Below, piece after piece: positions 45,729-55,122 of a stretch of 64,000 bases of DNA (positions are counted from its first letter, which is position 1; every line of letters starts with the position of its first letter). The translations under genes and the position numbers were made by a program. Location: NCBI RefSeq assembly GCF_005434945.1, contig NZ_SKCH01000007.1, positions 1-64,000 of the forward strand, given 5' to 3'. Under the pieces are notes generated by a model that was not told the origin of the DNA, did not search any database, and saw only the letters and a list, made by a program, of their open reading frames with translations. Source of the stretch: Prescottella subtropica. GTDB lineage: Bacteria; Actinomycetota; Actinomycetes; Mycobacteriales; Mycobacteriaceae.

Positions 45729-47465
45729 ATGACCAGCCCACGCCGATCCGGCCGCCGCGTCCTGCGGGCGCTGGGCGCCCTGACCGCCGCCACGGCGGTC
45801 GGGGCGGGGGCTGCCGCGTGCAGCGAACCCGCCGACCAGGTCCCGTCCCTCGGGTACGCGATCGACGACGTCGTGACCACCTACAACGCCAACACGGTGG
45901 AGGGGGCGGCCACCGGGACGACGGCGGCCCTCGGCCGGGTGCTGGTCGGAGCCAACTACCTCGGGCCGTCCGGTGCGCCGGTCGCCGACACCGACGTCGC
46001 CACCGCCAGCATGCTGCCGGGGGACACGCTCACCGTGCAGTACCGGGTGAACCCGGCGGCGGTGTACTCCGACGGTGTCCCCCTGTCGTGCGACGACTTC
46101 GTGCTCGCGTGGGCGGCCGGCAGCGGCCGGTTCACCCGGCCGGGCGAGCCCGGCCCGGTCCCGATGTTCGACGCCGCGAGCCGCGCCGGCTACGCGGACA
46201 TCGACCGGGTGGACTGCGAGCCCGGTTCGAAGGACGTGACGGTCGTGTTCACACCCGGCCGCTCCTACCTGGGCTGGCGGTCGCTGTTCGGGGCGACGGA
46301 GCTGATGCCCGCGCACGTCGCGGCGCGGGCCGCGGGGGTGCCGGACGTCGTCGGTCCGATCCGGTCGAACGACACCGACGCGGTCGGCCGGATCGCCGAC
46401 TTCTGGAACAACGGCTGGCAGCTGGTGCCCGGGGAACTCGACCTCACGGCGCTGCCGTCGTCGGGTCCGTACCGGATCGACTCGTACACCGTCGACGGCG
46501 GTCTCGTGCTCGTCGAGAACGAGCGCTGGTGGGGCAACAAGCCGGCCACGTCGCGGATCGTGGTGTGGCCCAAGGGGTCCGACGTCCAGTCGCACGTGGA
46601 CGCCGGTGACGTCGAGGTGGTCGACGTCGGTGCGGGGTCGATCGCCGGTCTCGACCTCGGTGGCTTCGAGGCCGTCGACGAGCCGTCGCGCAGCGTCGAA
46701 CAGCTGGTGTTCTCCCACGGCGGCGTGTTCGCGGACGCCGAGGCGCGTCGGGCGTTCGCGCTGTGCCTGCCGCGCAGGCACCTGTTCGACACGCTCGGCC
46801 ACCCCGGGTTCGAGCGGGCGCAGGGACTCGGGTCCGGCGTCGTCGATTCCCGGATCACCGCCGCCGACTCGCTGTTCTACCGGTCCGCGGTGGACGCCGA
46901 GGGCGGCATCTACACCGACCCGGACATGCCCGGGGCGAAGGCGGCACGGGAGACGGCCGGCCTGTCCGAGATGACGGTCCGGGTCGGATACCTCGGCCCC
47001 GACGAGCGTCGCGCACAGACGGTCCGCACGATCGCCGAATCGTGCGCGGGCGCGGGCATCACCGTCGTCGATGCCGGATCACCGGGGTTCCGGCCGATCG
47101 CCCTCGGCGCCGGCGAGGTCGATGCGGTGCTCGCGGGCACCGGATCCGTGGCCGGCGCGGCCGGTTCCAGCGTGCCCAGCGACGCAGCGTTCGCGCTGCG
47201 CACCGGCAACGGCGACAACGCCGGCAGCTTCGCGAACCGCCGCTACGACGAGGTCGTCGACAAACTCGCGGTCGACGGTTCCCTGTCGTCCCGGATGACG
47301 CTGTCGGGGGAGGCGGAGGCGATCCTGTGGGACGAGATGCCGACGATCCCGCTGTTCGACCAGCCGCGCACCACCGCGCACACGGCGGGCATGCACGCCG
47401 TCGTACCGAACCCGACGAGGTCCGGTGCGGGCTGGAACATGGACCGGTGGATACTGCTCAGGTGA
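45729..47465 (+). CDS. Family 5 solute-binding lipoprotein (oligopeptide-type)
   Basis: 578 residues. The signal peptide ends VGAGAAACSEP, a lipobox with Cys near 31. The fold is that of peptide/nickel-binding proteins: VQYRVNPAAVYSDGVPLSCD, GPYRIDSYTVDGGLVLVENERWW and a C-terminal ILWDEMPTIPLFDQP. No permease or ATPase genes are nearby; instead it sits between secF and apt, as Rv2585c does. Ligand unknown. The TGA stop overlaps a GTG that probably starts apt. Confidence 0.88.
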   Translation: MTSPRRSGRRVLRALGALTAATAVGAGAAACSEPADQVPSLGYAIDDVVTTYNANTVEGAATGTTAALGRVLVGANYLGPSGAPVADTDVATASMLPGDTLTVQYRVNPAAVYSDGVPLSCDDFVLAWAAGSGRFTRPGEPGPVPMFDAASRAGYADIDRVDCEPGSKDVTVVFTPGRSYLGWRSLFGATELMPAHVAARAAGVPDVVGPIRSNDTDAVGRIADFWNNGWQLVPGELDLTALPSSGPYRIDSYTVDGGLVLVENERWWGNKPATSRIVVWPKGSDVQSHVDAGDVEVVDVGAGSIAGLDLGGFEAVDEPSRSVEQLVFSHGGVFADAEARRAFALCLPRRHLFDTLGHPGFERAQGLGSGVVDSRITAADSLFYRSAVDAEGGIYTDPDMPGAKAARETAGLSEMTVRVGYLGPDERRAQTVRTIAESCAGAGITVVDAGSPGFRPIALGAGEVDAVLAGTGSVAGAAGSSVPSDAAFALRTGNGDNAGSFANRRYDEVVDKLAVDGSLSSRMTLSGEAEAILWDEMPTIPLFDQPRTTAHTAGMHAVVPNPTRSGAGWNMDRWILLR

Positions 47466-48040
47466 CGCCTGCCATGCCTTCTCGTGACCGTGACACCGGT
47501 CCCCGTGCCGCCGCCCTCGACCGGGCCGGCTCGGCCGTGTCCCGGCTGACCCGCTGGTGCGACGACTTCCCCACGGCGGGTGTCCGGTTCGCGGATCTGA
47601 CGCCGGTGTTCGCGGACGGCCCCGGCTACCGCGCAGTGATCGAGGGACTCGCCGCGGCGGGCGCCGGAGCCGACCTGGTCGCCGGTGTCGACGCGCGCGG
47701 CTTCCTGCTCGGTGGCGGTGCCGCCCTGGAACTCGGCTGCGGGGTGCTCGCGGTCCGCAAGGCCGGCAAGCTGCCGCCGCCGGTGCACGCGCAGAGCTAT
47801 GCGCTCGAGTACGGTGAGGCGACGCTGGAGATCCCGTACGACACTCCCGACCTGACCGGTCGCCGGGTGTTCGTCGTCGACGACGTCCTTGCCACCGGCG
47901 GCACCCTGCTGGCGGCCGCGGAACTGTTGTCGCGGGCGGGCGCCGACGTCGTCGGTGTCGCTGTGGTCCTCGAGATCGAGGAACTCGGGGGACGCGCCCG
48001 ATTCGAGCGGTATCCGCTGACATCGCTCGTCCGGGTCTGA
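47462..48040 (+). CDS. apt: Adenine phosphoribosyltransferase
   Basis: 192 residues from GTG 47462, which overlaps the upstream stop (GTGA); ATG 47474 would remove four residues. PDFPTAGVRFADLTPVF-like start of the domain, adenine-side GVDARGFLLGGGAAL, GKLPPPVHAQSYALEYG, and the PRPP motif VFVVDDVLATGGTLLA. It salvages adenine to AMP with PRPP. Order secF-lipoprotein-apt-relA is conserved in actinobacteria. Confidence 0.94.
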   Translation: MTPAMPSRDRDTGPRAAALDRAGSAVSRLTRWCDDFPTAGVRFADLTPVFADGPGYRAVIEGLAAAGAGADLVAGVDARGFLLGGGAALELGCGVLAVRKAGKLPPPVHAQSYALEYGEATLEIPYDTPDLTGRRVFVVDDVLATGGTLLAAAELLSRAGADVVGVAVVLEIEELGGRARFERYPLTSLVRV

Positions 48041-48054
48041 GACGTACAGAGGAC

Positions 48055-48087
48055 TACAGTTGTGCCTGGTGGTGTAGCAGCACCACC
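48055..48087 (+). promoter_or_regulatory. Candidate relA -10 box and leader hairpin
   Basis: TACAGT (48055-48060) may be a -10 box. GGTGGTG-TAGCAG-CACCACC (48068-48087) would form a 7-bp hairpin at the 5' end of the relA leader, 44 bases before the start codon. There is no experimental support. Confidence 0.35.
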
Positions 48088-48131
48088 CGGCCCGAGGGAC
48101 CGCCCGCAGCGCGGTGGCAGGAGGTGACGGC

Positions 48132-50465
48132 ATGACCCAGCATCTTGACCGGTCCCAGAACACAGGTTCGGGCGGCACACCGGCAGGCGACAAACCTGCC
48201 CCGGTGCCCACGTCGGCGTCCCGCCGCGTCCGGGCCCGCCTGGCCCGGCGGATCACCGGCGCCCGCAACGCCCCGGTGCGCCCGGTGCTCGAACCGCTCG
48301 TCGCCCTGCACCGCGAGGTGTACCCGAAGGCGGACGTGTCGCTGCTGCAGCGCGCCTACGACGTCGCCGAGCAGCGGCACGCCACCCAGTTCCGCAAGTC
48401 CGGCGACCCGTACATCACGCATCCCCTCGCCGTCGCGAACATCCTCGCCGAACTCGGCATGGACACCACGACGCTGGTCGCGGCGCTGCTGCACGACACC
48501 GTCGAGGACACCGGTTACTCGCTCGAGGAGTTGACCGCCGAGTTCGGTGAGGAGGTCGCGCACCTCGTCGACGGTGTCACCAAACTCGACAAGGTGGTGC
48601 TCGGCTCGGCCGCCGAGGGCGAGACGATCCGCAAGATGATCATCGCGATGGCCCGCGACCCGCGGGTGCTGGTCATCAAGGTCGCCGACCGGCTGCACAA
48701 CATGCGTACGATGCGGTTCCTGCCGCCGGAGAAGCAGGCCCGCAAGGCCCGCGAAACCCTCGAAGTGATTGCGCCGCTGGCCCACCGGCTCGGCATGGCC
48801 ACCGTCAAATGGGAACTCGAGGACCTCGCATTCGCGATCCTGCACCCCAAGAAGTACGACGAGATCGTGCGTCTGGTCGCGGACCGGGCGCCGTCCCGCG
48901 ACACCTACCTGGCGAAGGTGCGCGCCGAGATCAACGCGACCCTGTCGGCGTCGCGGATCAGCGCGACCGTCGAGGGCCGGCCCAAACACTACTGGTCGAT
49001 CTACCAGAAGATGATCGTCAAGGGTCGCGACTTCGACGACATCCACGACCTGGTGGGCGTGCGGATCCTGTGCGACGAGATCCGCGACTGCTACGCCGCG
49101 GTCGGTGTCGTGCACTCGCTGTGGCAGCCGATGGCCGGACGGTTCAAGGACTACATCGCCCAGCCCCGGTACGGGGTGTATCAGTCGCTGCACACCACCG
49201 TCATCGGGCCGGAGGGCAAGCCGCTCGAGGTGCAGATCCGCACCCGCGACATGCACCGCACCGCCGAGTTCGGTATCGCCGCGCACTGGCGGTACAAGGA
49301 GCTCCGGGGGAAGAACACAGCGAAACACGACTCGACCGAGGTCGACGACATGGCGTGGATGCGTCAGCTCCTCGACTGGCAGCGGGAGGCTGCCGACCCG
49401 GGCGAGTTCCTCGAATCGCTGCGCTACGACCTGGCGGTCAAGGAGATCTTCGTGTTCACCCCGAAGGGGGACGTGATCACGCTGCCGTCCGGGTCGACCC
49501 CCGTCGACTTCGCGTACGCGGTGCACACCGAGGTCGGGCACCGGTGCATCGGCGCCCGCGTCAACGGCCGCCTCGTCGCCCTCGAACGTCAACTCGAGAA
49601 CGGTGAGGTCGTCGAGGTGTTCACCTCGAAGGCTGCCACCGCCGGCCCCAGCCGGGACTGGCAGTCGTTCGTGGTGTCGCCGCGCGCCAAGGCGAAGATC
49701 CGGCAGTGGTTCGCGAAGGAACGCCGCGAGGAAGCCCTCGAGGCCGGCAAGGACGCCATCGCCAAGGAAGTGCGCCGCGGCGGACTTCCGTTGCAGCGCT
49801 TGATGAACGCCGAATCCATGACGGCGCTCGCCCACGAGTTGCGGTACCCGGACGTGTCCGCGCTGTACACGGCCGTCGGCGAACACAACGTGTCCGCGCA
49901 GCACGTCGTGCAGCGGCTCGTCGCCCACCTCGGCGGTGTCGGCGCCGTCGAGGAAGAGCTCGCGGAGCGGTCCACACCGTCGAACATCCCGCTGTCGCGT
50001 CCCCGCAGCGGTGATGTCGGCGTCCTGGTGCCCGGCGCCCCCGGCACCGTCGCCAAACTCGCCAAATGCTGCACCCCGGTACCCGGCGACGAGATCATGG
50101 GTTTCGTCACCCGCGGCGGCGCCGTCAGCGTGCACCGCACCGACTGCACCAACGCGACCTCACTGCGTGAACAGTCCGAACGCATCATCGACGTGCAGTG
50201 GGCGCCGTCCCCGTCGTCGGTGTTCCTCGTCGCCATCCAGATCGAAGCCCTCGACCGGCACCGGCTGCTGTCCGACGTCACCAAGGCCCTCGCCGACGAG
50301 AAGGTCAACATCCTGTCCGCGTCCGTCACCACCTCCGGCGACCGCGTCGCGATCAGCAAGTTCACCTTCGAGATGGGCGACCCGAAACACCTCGGCCACG
50401 TCCTCAACGTGGTCCGCAACGTCGAGGGCGTCTACGACGTCTACCGCGTCACCTCCGCGGCGTAG
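48132..50465 (+). CDS. relA: Bifunctional (p)ppGpp synthetase/hydrolase Rel
   Basis: 777 residues from ATG 48132, with AGGAGGTG upstream. The HD hydrolase domain is intact ([26 protein letters not shown]). The synthetase domain has [16 protein letters not shown], the acidic variant associated with bifunctional enzymes, and [21 protein letters not shown] domain from about 425 ([20 protein letters not shown]), zinc-finger-like CCTPVPGD, and a C-terminal ACT domain. It makes and degrades the stringent-response alarmone. Confidence 0.96.
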   Translation: MTQHLDRSQNTGSGGTPAGDKPAPVPTSASRRVRARLARRITGARNAPVRPVLEPLVALHREVYPKADVSLLQRAYDVAEQRHATQFRKSGDPYITHPLAVANILAELGMDTTTLVAALLHDTVEDTGYSLEELTAEFGEEVAHLVDGVTKLDKVVLGSAAEGETIRKMIIAMARDPRVLVIKVADRLHNMRTMRFLPPEKQARKARETLEVIAPLAHRLGMATVKWELEDLAFAILHPKKYDEIVRLVADRAPSRDTYLAKVRAEINATLSASRISATVEGRPKHYWSIYQKMIVKGRDFDDIHDLVGVRILCDEIRDCYAAVGVVHSLWQPMAGRFKDYIAQPRYGVYQSLHTTVIGPEGKPLEVQIRTRDMHRTAEFGIAAHWRYKELRGKNTAKHDSTEVDDMAWMRQLLDWQREAADPGEFLESLRYDLAVKEIFVFTPKGDVITLPSGSTPVDFAYAVHTEVGHRCIGARVNGRLVALERQLENGEVVEVFTSKAATAGPSRDWQSFVVSPRAKAKIRQWFAKERREEALEAGKDAIAKEVRRGGLPLQRLMNAESMTALAHELRYPDVSALYTAVGEHNVSAQHVVQRLVAHLGGVGAVEEELAERSTPSNIPLSRPRSGDVGVLVPGAPGTVAKLAKCCTPVPGDEIMGFVTRGGAVSVHRTDCTNATSLREQSERIIDVQWAPSPSSVFLVAIQIEALDRHRLLSDVTKALADEKVNILSASVTTSGDRVAISKFTFEMGDPKHLGHVLNVVRNVEGVYDVYRVTSAA

Positions 50466-50506
50466 GCGTACACCTGCCCGAGACTCCCGGGGCCGGCCTG
50501 GCCTAT

Positions 50507-50559
50507 CAGCTGAAGGGACCCTTTGTTCGCTCCAGGCGTACAAAGGGTCCCTTCAGCTG
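50507..50559. repeat. Inverted short repeat element forming a 20-bp hairpin (CTGAAGGGACCC family)
   Basis: CAGCTGAAGGGACCCTTTGT (50507-50526) is perfectly complementary to 50540-50559, with a 13-base loop that can pair further (CGC/GCG). Each arm also contains its own palindrome (AAGGGACCCTT), so alternative short hairpins are possible. It lies between the convergent relA and cyclophilin stops and could end both transcripts. The same unit occurs near 26355-26402. Confidence 0.8.
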
Positions 50560-50585
50560 TGTGTGGGTGGGGGCAACCGGCCCCG

Positions 50586-51377
50586 TCAGCCCACCTTCGC
50601 GGTCTGGATGGTGACGGCGGTGTTGGGGGCGCCGCCGCCGGCGGGGCTGGAGCCGTCGTCGCCGGCTGCGGCGATCTTCTCGACGGTGGCGATGCCCTCG
50701 TCGGTCATGGTGCCGAAGACGGTGTACTGCGGGGGCAGGACGGAGTCGGCGTAGACGAGGAAGAACTGGCTGCCGTTGGTGTCGGGGCCGGCGTTGGCCA
50801 TGGCGATGGTGCCGCGCGGGTAGACGACGGGTTTCTGGGCGGCGGGGTCGCCGGCGGCGTAGGCGGTGGTGGGGTATTCGTTGGCGAAGTCGTAGCCGGG
50901 TCCGCCGGAGCCGCGGCCGGTGGGGTCGCCGCACTGCAGCATCTGCAGGCCGGGGTTCGTGGACAGGCGATGACAGGGGGTGCCGTCGAAGTAGCCCTGC
51001 TCGGCGAGGCTGACGACGCTGTTGACCGTGCAGGGGGCGGCGGCCCGGTTCAGGTCCATGCCGACGGGGCCGACGTTGGTGGTGAGGGTGACGGTGACGG
51101 TGCCCTCGGCGGGAACGCCGGTGGCGTTCGGGGCCTGGACGGATTTGGCGGCGGGCCCGGACTCCGGGTAGCTGCAGTCGACGGTCGGGGTGCCGGCCGG
51201 GACGCCCGGCAGGGTGCCGTAGCGGGACAGGTCGAGTTGCGGGGCGGCCGGGGTGGACCACATGCTCGACGCTGTCGTCGAGGCGGCGGTGTCGCTGCCG
51301 GAGTCGTCGTTCGAGCATGCGGTCAGGGCCAGTGCCAGGCCGAGTCCGGCTGCGGCGATCGTGGTGCGCTTGTTCAT
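50586..51377 (-). CDS. Lipoprotein cyclophilin-type peptidyl-prolyl isomerase (second tandem copy)
   Basis: 263 residues. The signal peptide ends LALALTACSND with a good lipobox (LTAC), so it is probably anchored outside the membrane. The cyclophilin domain (about 85-263) keeps CHRLSTNPGLQMLQCGDPTG, PRGTIAMANAGPDTNGSQFF and YTVFGTM. It overlaps the stop of the upstream paralogue (TGATG). The two proteins are related throughout the domain but have different export signals. M. tuberculosis has a single gene here (ppiB, Rv2582), from memory. Confidence 0.92.
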   Translation of the reverse strand: MNKRTTIAAAGLGLALALTACSNDDSGSDTAASTTASSMWSTPAAPQLDLSRYGTLPGVPAGTPTVDCSYPESGPAAKSVQAPNATGVPAEGTVTVTLTTNVGPVGMDLNRAAAPCTVNSVVSLAEQGYFDGTPCHRLSTNPGLQMLQCGDPTGRGSGGPGYDFANEYPTTAYAAGDPAAQKPVVYPRGTIAMANAGPDTNGSQFFLVYADSVLPPQYTVFGTMTDEGIATVEKIAAAGDDGSSPAGGGAPNTAVTIQTAKVG

Positions 51378-52240
51378 CAGTCCAGCCTCACACTCGTGAT
51401 GTCGACGGCCTCGGCGGGTTTGCCGTCGGCCGCGGCGCCTTCGACGCCGGCGGCGGCGATGGTGTCGAGGGTCGCGAGTCCGGTCTCGTCGATGCTGCCG
51501 AAGACCGTGTACTGCGGCGGCAGGGTGGAGTCCCCGTAGACGAGGAAGAACTGGCTGCCGTTGGTGTCGGGGCCGGCGTTGGCCATCGCCAGGGTGCCGC
51601 GCGGGTAGGTGGCGGGCATCTGGGCGGTGATGTCACCGGCCGCGAACTGGTCGGTGGGGAATTCGTTGGCGAACTGGTAGCCGGGTCCGCCGGCGCCGGT
51701 GCCGGACGGGTCGCCGCACTGCAGCACCTTCAGCGAATCGCTGGTGGTGAGGCGGTGGCAGGCGGTGCCGTCGAAGTAGCCCTGCTGTGCGAGGCTGACG
51801 AAAGAGTTGACGGTGCAGGGGGATTCGGCGTTGTCCAGGGTGAGGCCGATGTTGCCCCGGCTGGTCTCCATGGAGGCGCTGACCGTTGCCACGGTGGTGT
51901 CGATGCCCTCGCTGCGCGGCGGCGTGTTCGGCTTGGCGGCCTCCCCGGCGGGGGTGTAGCTGCAGTTGACGAGATTCGGCAGCGCCGCGGCGCGGGCCGT
52001 GGGCAGGGCGGCGGCCGTGTTCTCGGTGGTGGTGTTCTCGGAGGCCGTGTTCTCCGTCCCGCCGTCGTCGCGGCTCGACAGGGTGACGACGACGGCGCCG
52101 ACGGCCACGACGACGACCGCCCCGACGATCGATCCGGCGATCGTCATCTGCTTGCGCTTGCGGGCGCGTTCGGCGCGTCGTTCGAGCTGGCGGTCCAGCT
52201 TCCGTTTCGCCGCATCCCGGCGCTGCTGATTGCTCGGCAC
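51377..52240 (-). CDS. ppiB: Membrane-anchored cyclophilin-type peptidyl-prolyl isomerase (first tandem copy)
   Basis: 287 residues. A strongly basic N-terminus (RRDAAKRKLDRQLERRAERA) precedes a single TM helix (IAGSIVGAVVVVAVGAVVV). A Thr/Glu/Asn-rich linker leads to the cyclophilin domain (about 110-287): CHRLTTSDSLKVLQCGDPSG, YPRGTLAMANAGPDTNGSQF, YTVFGSI. The basic start and signal anchor agree with Rv2582 PpiB, so I give it the gene name. It catalyses cis-trans proline isomerisation, probably on exported proteins. Translationally coupled to its paralogue. Confidence 0.92.
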   Translation of the reverse strand: MPSNQQRRDAAKRKLDRQLERRAERARKRKQMTIAGSIVGAVVVVAVGAVVVTLSSRDDGGTENTASENTTTENTAAALPTARAAALPNLVNCSYTPAGEAAKPNTPPRSEGIDTTVATVSASMETSRGNIGLTLDNAESPCTVNSFVSLAQQGYFDGTACHRLTTSDSLKVLQCGDPSGTGAGGPGYQFANEFPTDQFAAGDITAQMPATYPRGTLAMANAGPDTNGSQFFLVYGDSTLPPQYTVFGSIDETGLATLDTIAAAGVEGAAADGKPAEAVDITSVRLD

Positions 52241-52419
52241 TGCAGTCGTCCTCCCGTACGTTTCGTTCGGTATGTGTCCGGCCGCTCAGTCGACCAGCGT
52301 CTGTGGGCCGCACAGAGTCTCCCATTCCAACCTGAGAAGATGCCGGAAGGGCGAGCGCCTAGGCTGTAGGCGATTCGTTCTCGGTCCGTCACCGACCCGC
52401 ACTCTAGGAGCTGACAATC

Positions 52420-53100
52420 GTGCTCGTCACCGGATTCCCGGCCGGGATGTTCCAGACCAACTGCTACATCCTCGCGCACGACGACGCCACCGAGTGTGTC
52501 GTCGTCGATCCCGGTCAGGACGCGGCGGAGCCGTTGGCGCAGTTCCTCGACCAGCAGTCGCTGACGCCGCGGGCCGTGCTGCTCACCCACGGGCACCTCG
52601 ACCACACGTGGTCGGTGGCGCCGGTGTGCGAGCGGTACGGCATTCCCGCGTACATCCACCCCGACGACCGCTACATGCTGTCCGATCCGGGCCGCGGGAT
52701 GGGGCCGGGCATGAAGCAGATCGTCGGCGACACCGTATTCCGGGAGCCGTCCGAGGTGATCGACCTCGCCGACGGCGACGAGATCACGCTCGCCGGTATC
52801 GACTTCGTCGTCGACCACACGCCCGGTCACACGCAGGGGTCGGTGGTGTTGCGCACCGAGATCGGCACCGACGACGGCCCGCTGCAGATCGCGTTCACCG
52901 GCGACACCCTGTTCCAGGGGTCGATCGGCCGATCCGACCTGCCCGGCGGTGACCACGAGCAGTTGCTGGCGTCGATCGCGGCCAAGCTCCTCGTCCTGGG
53001 CGACGACACCGCGATCCTGCCCGGGCACGGTGGCACCAGCTCGATCGGTCAGGAACGTGCCACCAATCCGTTCCTCGTTGGACTGTCCGCGTCCCGGTAA
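52420..53100 (+). CDS. Metallo-beta-lactamase-fold hydrolase (glyoxalase II-like)
   Basis: 226 residues from GTG 52420, with AGGAG upstream. Metal ligands are in LLTHGHLDHTWSV (HxHxDH), DHTPGHTQGSV, FTGDTLFQGSIGR and LPGHGGTSSI. Family members hydrolyse S-lactoylglutathione or other thioesters; actinobacteria use mycothiol, so the natural substrate may be a mycothiol conjugate (inference). The position before hisS matches Rv2581c. An inverted repeat CGCCTA...TAGGCG (52356-52372) lies in its promoter region. Confidence 0.92.
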   Translation: MLVTGFPAGMFQTNCYILAHDDATECVVVDPGQDAAEPLAQFLDQQSLTPRAVLLTHGHLDHTWSVAPVCERYGIPAYIHPDDRYMLSDPGRGMGPGMKQIVGDTVFREPSEVIDLADGDEITLAGIDFVVDHTPGHTQGSVVLRTEIGTDDGPLQIAFTGDTLFQGSIGRSDLPGGDHEQLLASIAAKLLVLGDDTAILPGHGGTSSIGQERATNPFLVGLSASR

Positions 53101-53115
53101 GGAAAAGTAGACACA

Positions 53116-54396
53116 GTGAGCAAGTCAGGCGCCAGCACCTTCTCGGCCCCCAAGGGCATTCCCGACTACGTCCCGCCGCAGTCCGCGGAGTTCGTCGCCG
53201 TGCGCGACGGGCTGACCCGCGCGGCCCGGCTGGCCGGCTACGGGCACATCGAGTTGCCCGTCTTCGAGGACACCGGTCTGTTCGCGCGCGGGGTCGGTGA
53301 ATCCACCGACGTCGTCTCCAAGGAGATGTACACGTTCGCGGACCGCGGCGACCGGTCGGTGACGTTGCGCCCCGAGGGCACGGCCGGGGTGATGCGTGCG
53401 GTCATCGAGCACGGCCTCGACCGCGGCCAGCTGCCGGTGAAGTTGAGTTACGCGGGCCCGTTCTTCCGGTACGAGCGTCCGCAGGCGGGCCGCTACCGGC
53501 AGTTGCAGCAGGTCGGTGTCGAGGCGATCGGCGTCGACGATCCGGCCCTCGACGCCGAGGTCATCGCGATCGCCGACGCCGGGTTCCGCGGCCTGGGCCT
53601 CGACGGTTTCCGGCTCGAGATCACCTCGCTCGGCGACGACACGTGCCGCCCGCAGTACCGGGAACGGTTGCAGGAGTTCCTGTTCGGGCTCGATCTGGAC
53701 GAGGACACCAGGAAGCGCGCGGAGATCAACCCGCTGCGCGTCCTCGACGACAAGCGCCCGCACGTCAAGGAGATGACGGCGGACGCCCCGCTCATGCTCG
53801 ATCACCTGTCGGAGAGCGCGAAGGCGCACTTCGATCAGGTGCTCGCACACCTCGACGCGCTCGGCGTCCCGTACGTGGTCAACCCGCGCATGGTCCGCGG
53901 CCTGGACTACTACACCAAGACCACGTTCGAGTTCGTGCACGACGGTCTGGGCGCACAGTCCGGTATCGGCGGCGGTGGACGCTACGACGGCCTGATGGCG
54001 CAGCTCGGTGGTCAGCCGCTGTCCGGGATCGGGTTCGGTCTCGGTGTGGACCGCACCATCCTGGCGCTCGCCGCGGAGGGCAAGACGGCGGCGGTGCCGG
54101 GGCGGTGCGACGTGTTCGGGGTGCCGCTCGGCGACGCCGCGAAGGCCCGCATGGTGGTGCTCGCGCACGAGCTGCGGACGGCCGGGATCCGCGTCGACAT
54201 GGTGTACGGCGACCGCGGCATCAAGGGGTCGATGAAGGCCGCGGACCGTTCCGGTGCCCGGTTCGCGCTGGTGCTCGGCGACCAGGATCTCGAGGCCGGC
54301 ACGATCGGTGTAAAGAACCTGACCGACGGCGAGCAGGTGTCGGTGCCGCTCGGGGAGATCGTCGCGCGGACGGGTGCGCTTCTTGCCGACGCCTGA
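53116..54396 (+). CDS. hisS: Histidyl-tRNA synthetase
   Basis: 426 residues from GTG 53116, following AAGGAAA. Class II motifs: [10 protein letters not shown] start, motif 2 [18 protein letters not shown], the histidine-A loops [13 protein letters not shown] and [10 protein letters not shown], motif 3 [13 protein letters not shown], and a C-terminal anticodon-binding domain (about 330-426). It lies 15 bases after the MBL-fold gene, so the two are probably one operon. Confidence 0.96.
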   Translation: MSKSGASTFSAPKGIPDYVPPQSAEFVAVRDGLTRAARLAGYGHIELPVFEDTGLFARGVGESTDVVSKEMYTFADRGDRSVTLRPEGTAGVMRAVIEHGLDRGQLPVKLSYAGPFFRYERPQAGRYRQLQQVGVEAIGVDDPALDAEVIAIADAGFRGLGLDGFRLEITSLGDDTCRPQYRERLQEFLFGLDLDEDTRKRAEINPLRVLDDKRPHVKEMTADAPLMLDHLSESAKAHFDQVLAHLDALGVPYVVNPRMVRGLDYYTKTTFEFVHDGLGAQSGIGGGGRYDGLMAQLGGQPLSGIGFGLGVDRTILALAAEGKTAAVPGRCDVFGVPLGDAAKARMVVLAHELRTAGIRVDMVYGDRGIKGSMKAADRSGARFALVLGDQDLEAGTIGVKNLTDGEQVSVPLGEIVARTGALLADA

Positions 54397-55024
54397 CGGG
54401 GCCGGCCGCGACGAGTTCGCGCTCGACCTGATTCCGGCCGAGCTGCTGGCGCCGCGGATGCGCCGGGTGGCGCTGGTGTCGGTGCTGATCGGTGTGGTCG
54501 CCGCCGGGGTGGTGGCGCTGTTCGCGTCGCTGCCGGTGGCGGTCGCGGTCGGTGTCGTCGTCGGCGCCCCGACCGCGGTGTCCGCGTTGCTCGCGACACG
54601 ACGTCGAATCTGGTTGGACGGCACCGTACTGCACGCGTCGAACGGTCTCCGGCGCCGCCGCCTGGATGTCGCGCAGGCGGTGACGGTGGAGTTCACGGTG
54701 CGGTCGGCGCGGGTCAACCAGGTGGTGCTCCGGGTCGGGGACGGCCGGGTGGTGCAGTCGGTGCCGCTCGCGCTGTACACCGCGGACGGTGGCCGGGAAC
54801 TCGAGGTCCTCGGGCTTCGCAAGCTCGCCGACGCCCTGTCGTCGAGCGAGTTGGTGCCGGCCGTGGCGGCGGCGTCGGTGCTGATCGGGCAGTTGCGGGC
54901 CGAGGCGCGCGGCGCCGGTCTCGAGGAGCGCCCCCTGTACCGGGCCGTCGTGCTGGTGCGCGATGCCGGACGGGTGCCGCAGACCACGCTCACCGACGGG
55001 GAGGTCGCGGCACTCGCCGATTGA
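54374..55024 (+). CDS. Membrane protein of unknown function, two TM helices plus beta-rich domain
   Basis: 216 residues from GTG 54374, overlapping the last 23 bases of hisS. A hydrophobic hairpin at about 31-72 (two helices) is followed by [20 protein letters not shown] and a run of alternating hydrophobic strands like a bacterial PH-type domain. I know no function. The overlap implies coupling with hisS. The start is not certain because later GTG codons exist, but the hydrophobic pattern supports the N-terminal region. Confidence 0.75.
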   Translation: MRFLPTPDGAGRDEFALDLIPAELLAPRMRRVALVSVLIGVVAAGVVALFASLPVAVAVGVVVGAPTAVSALLATRRRIWLDGTVLHASNGLRRRRLDVAQAVTVEFTVRSARVNQVVLRVGDGRVVQSVPLALYTADGGRELEVLGLRKLADALSSSELVPAVAAASVLIGQLRAEARGAGLEERPLYRAVVLVRDAGRVPQTTLTDGEVAALAD

Positions 55025-55122
55025 CCCCGCCCGGACGAGACGGACCGACCGGACGGTAACTCCCCGGTTGCGGCTTCGGCTGTTCGCTGCGCGTCGTCGC
55101 CGGCGAGGATTATCGTTCAGTC

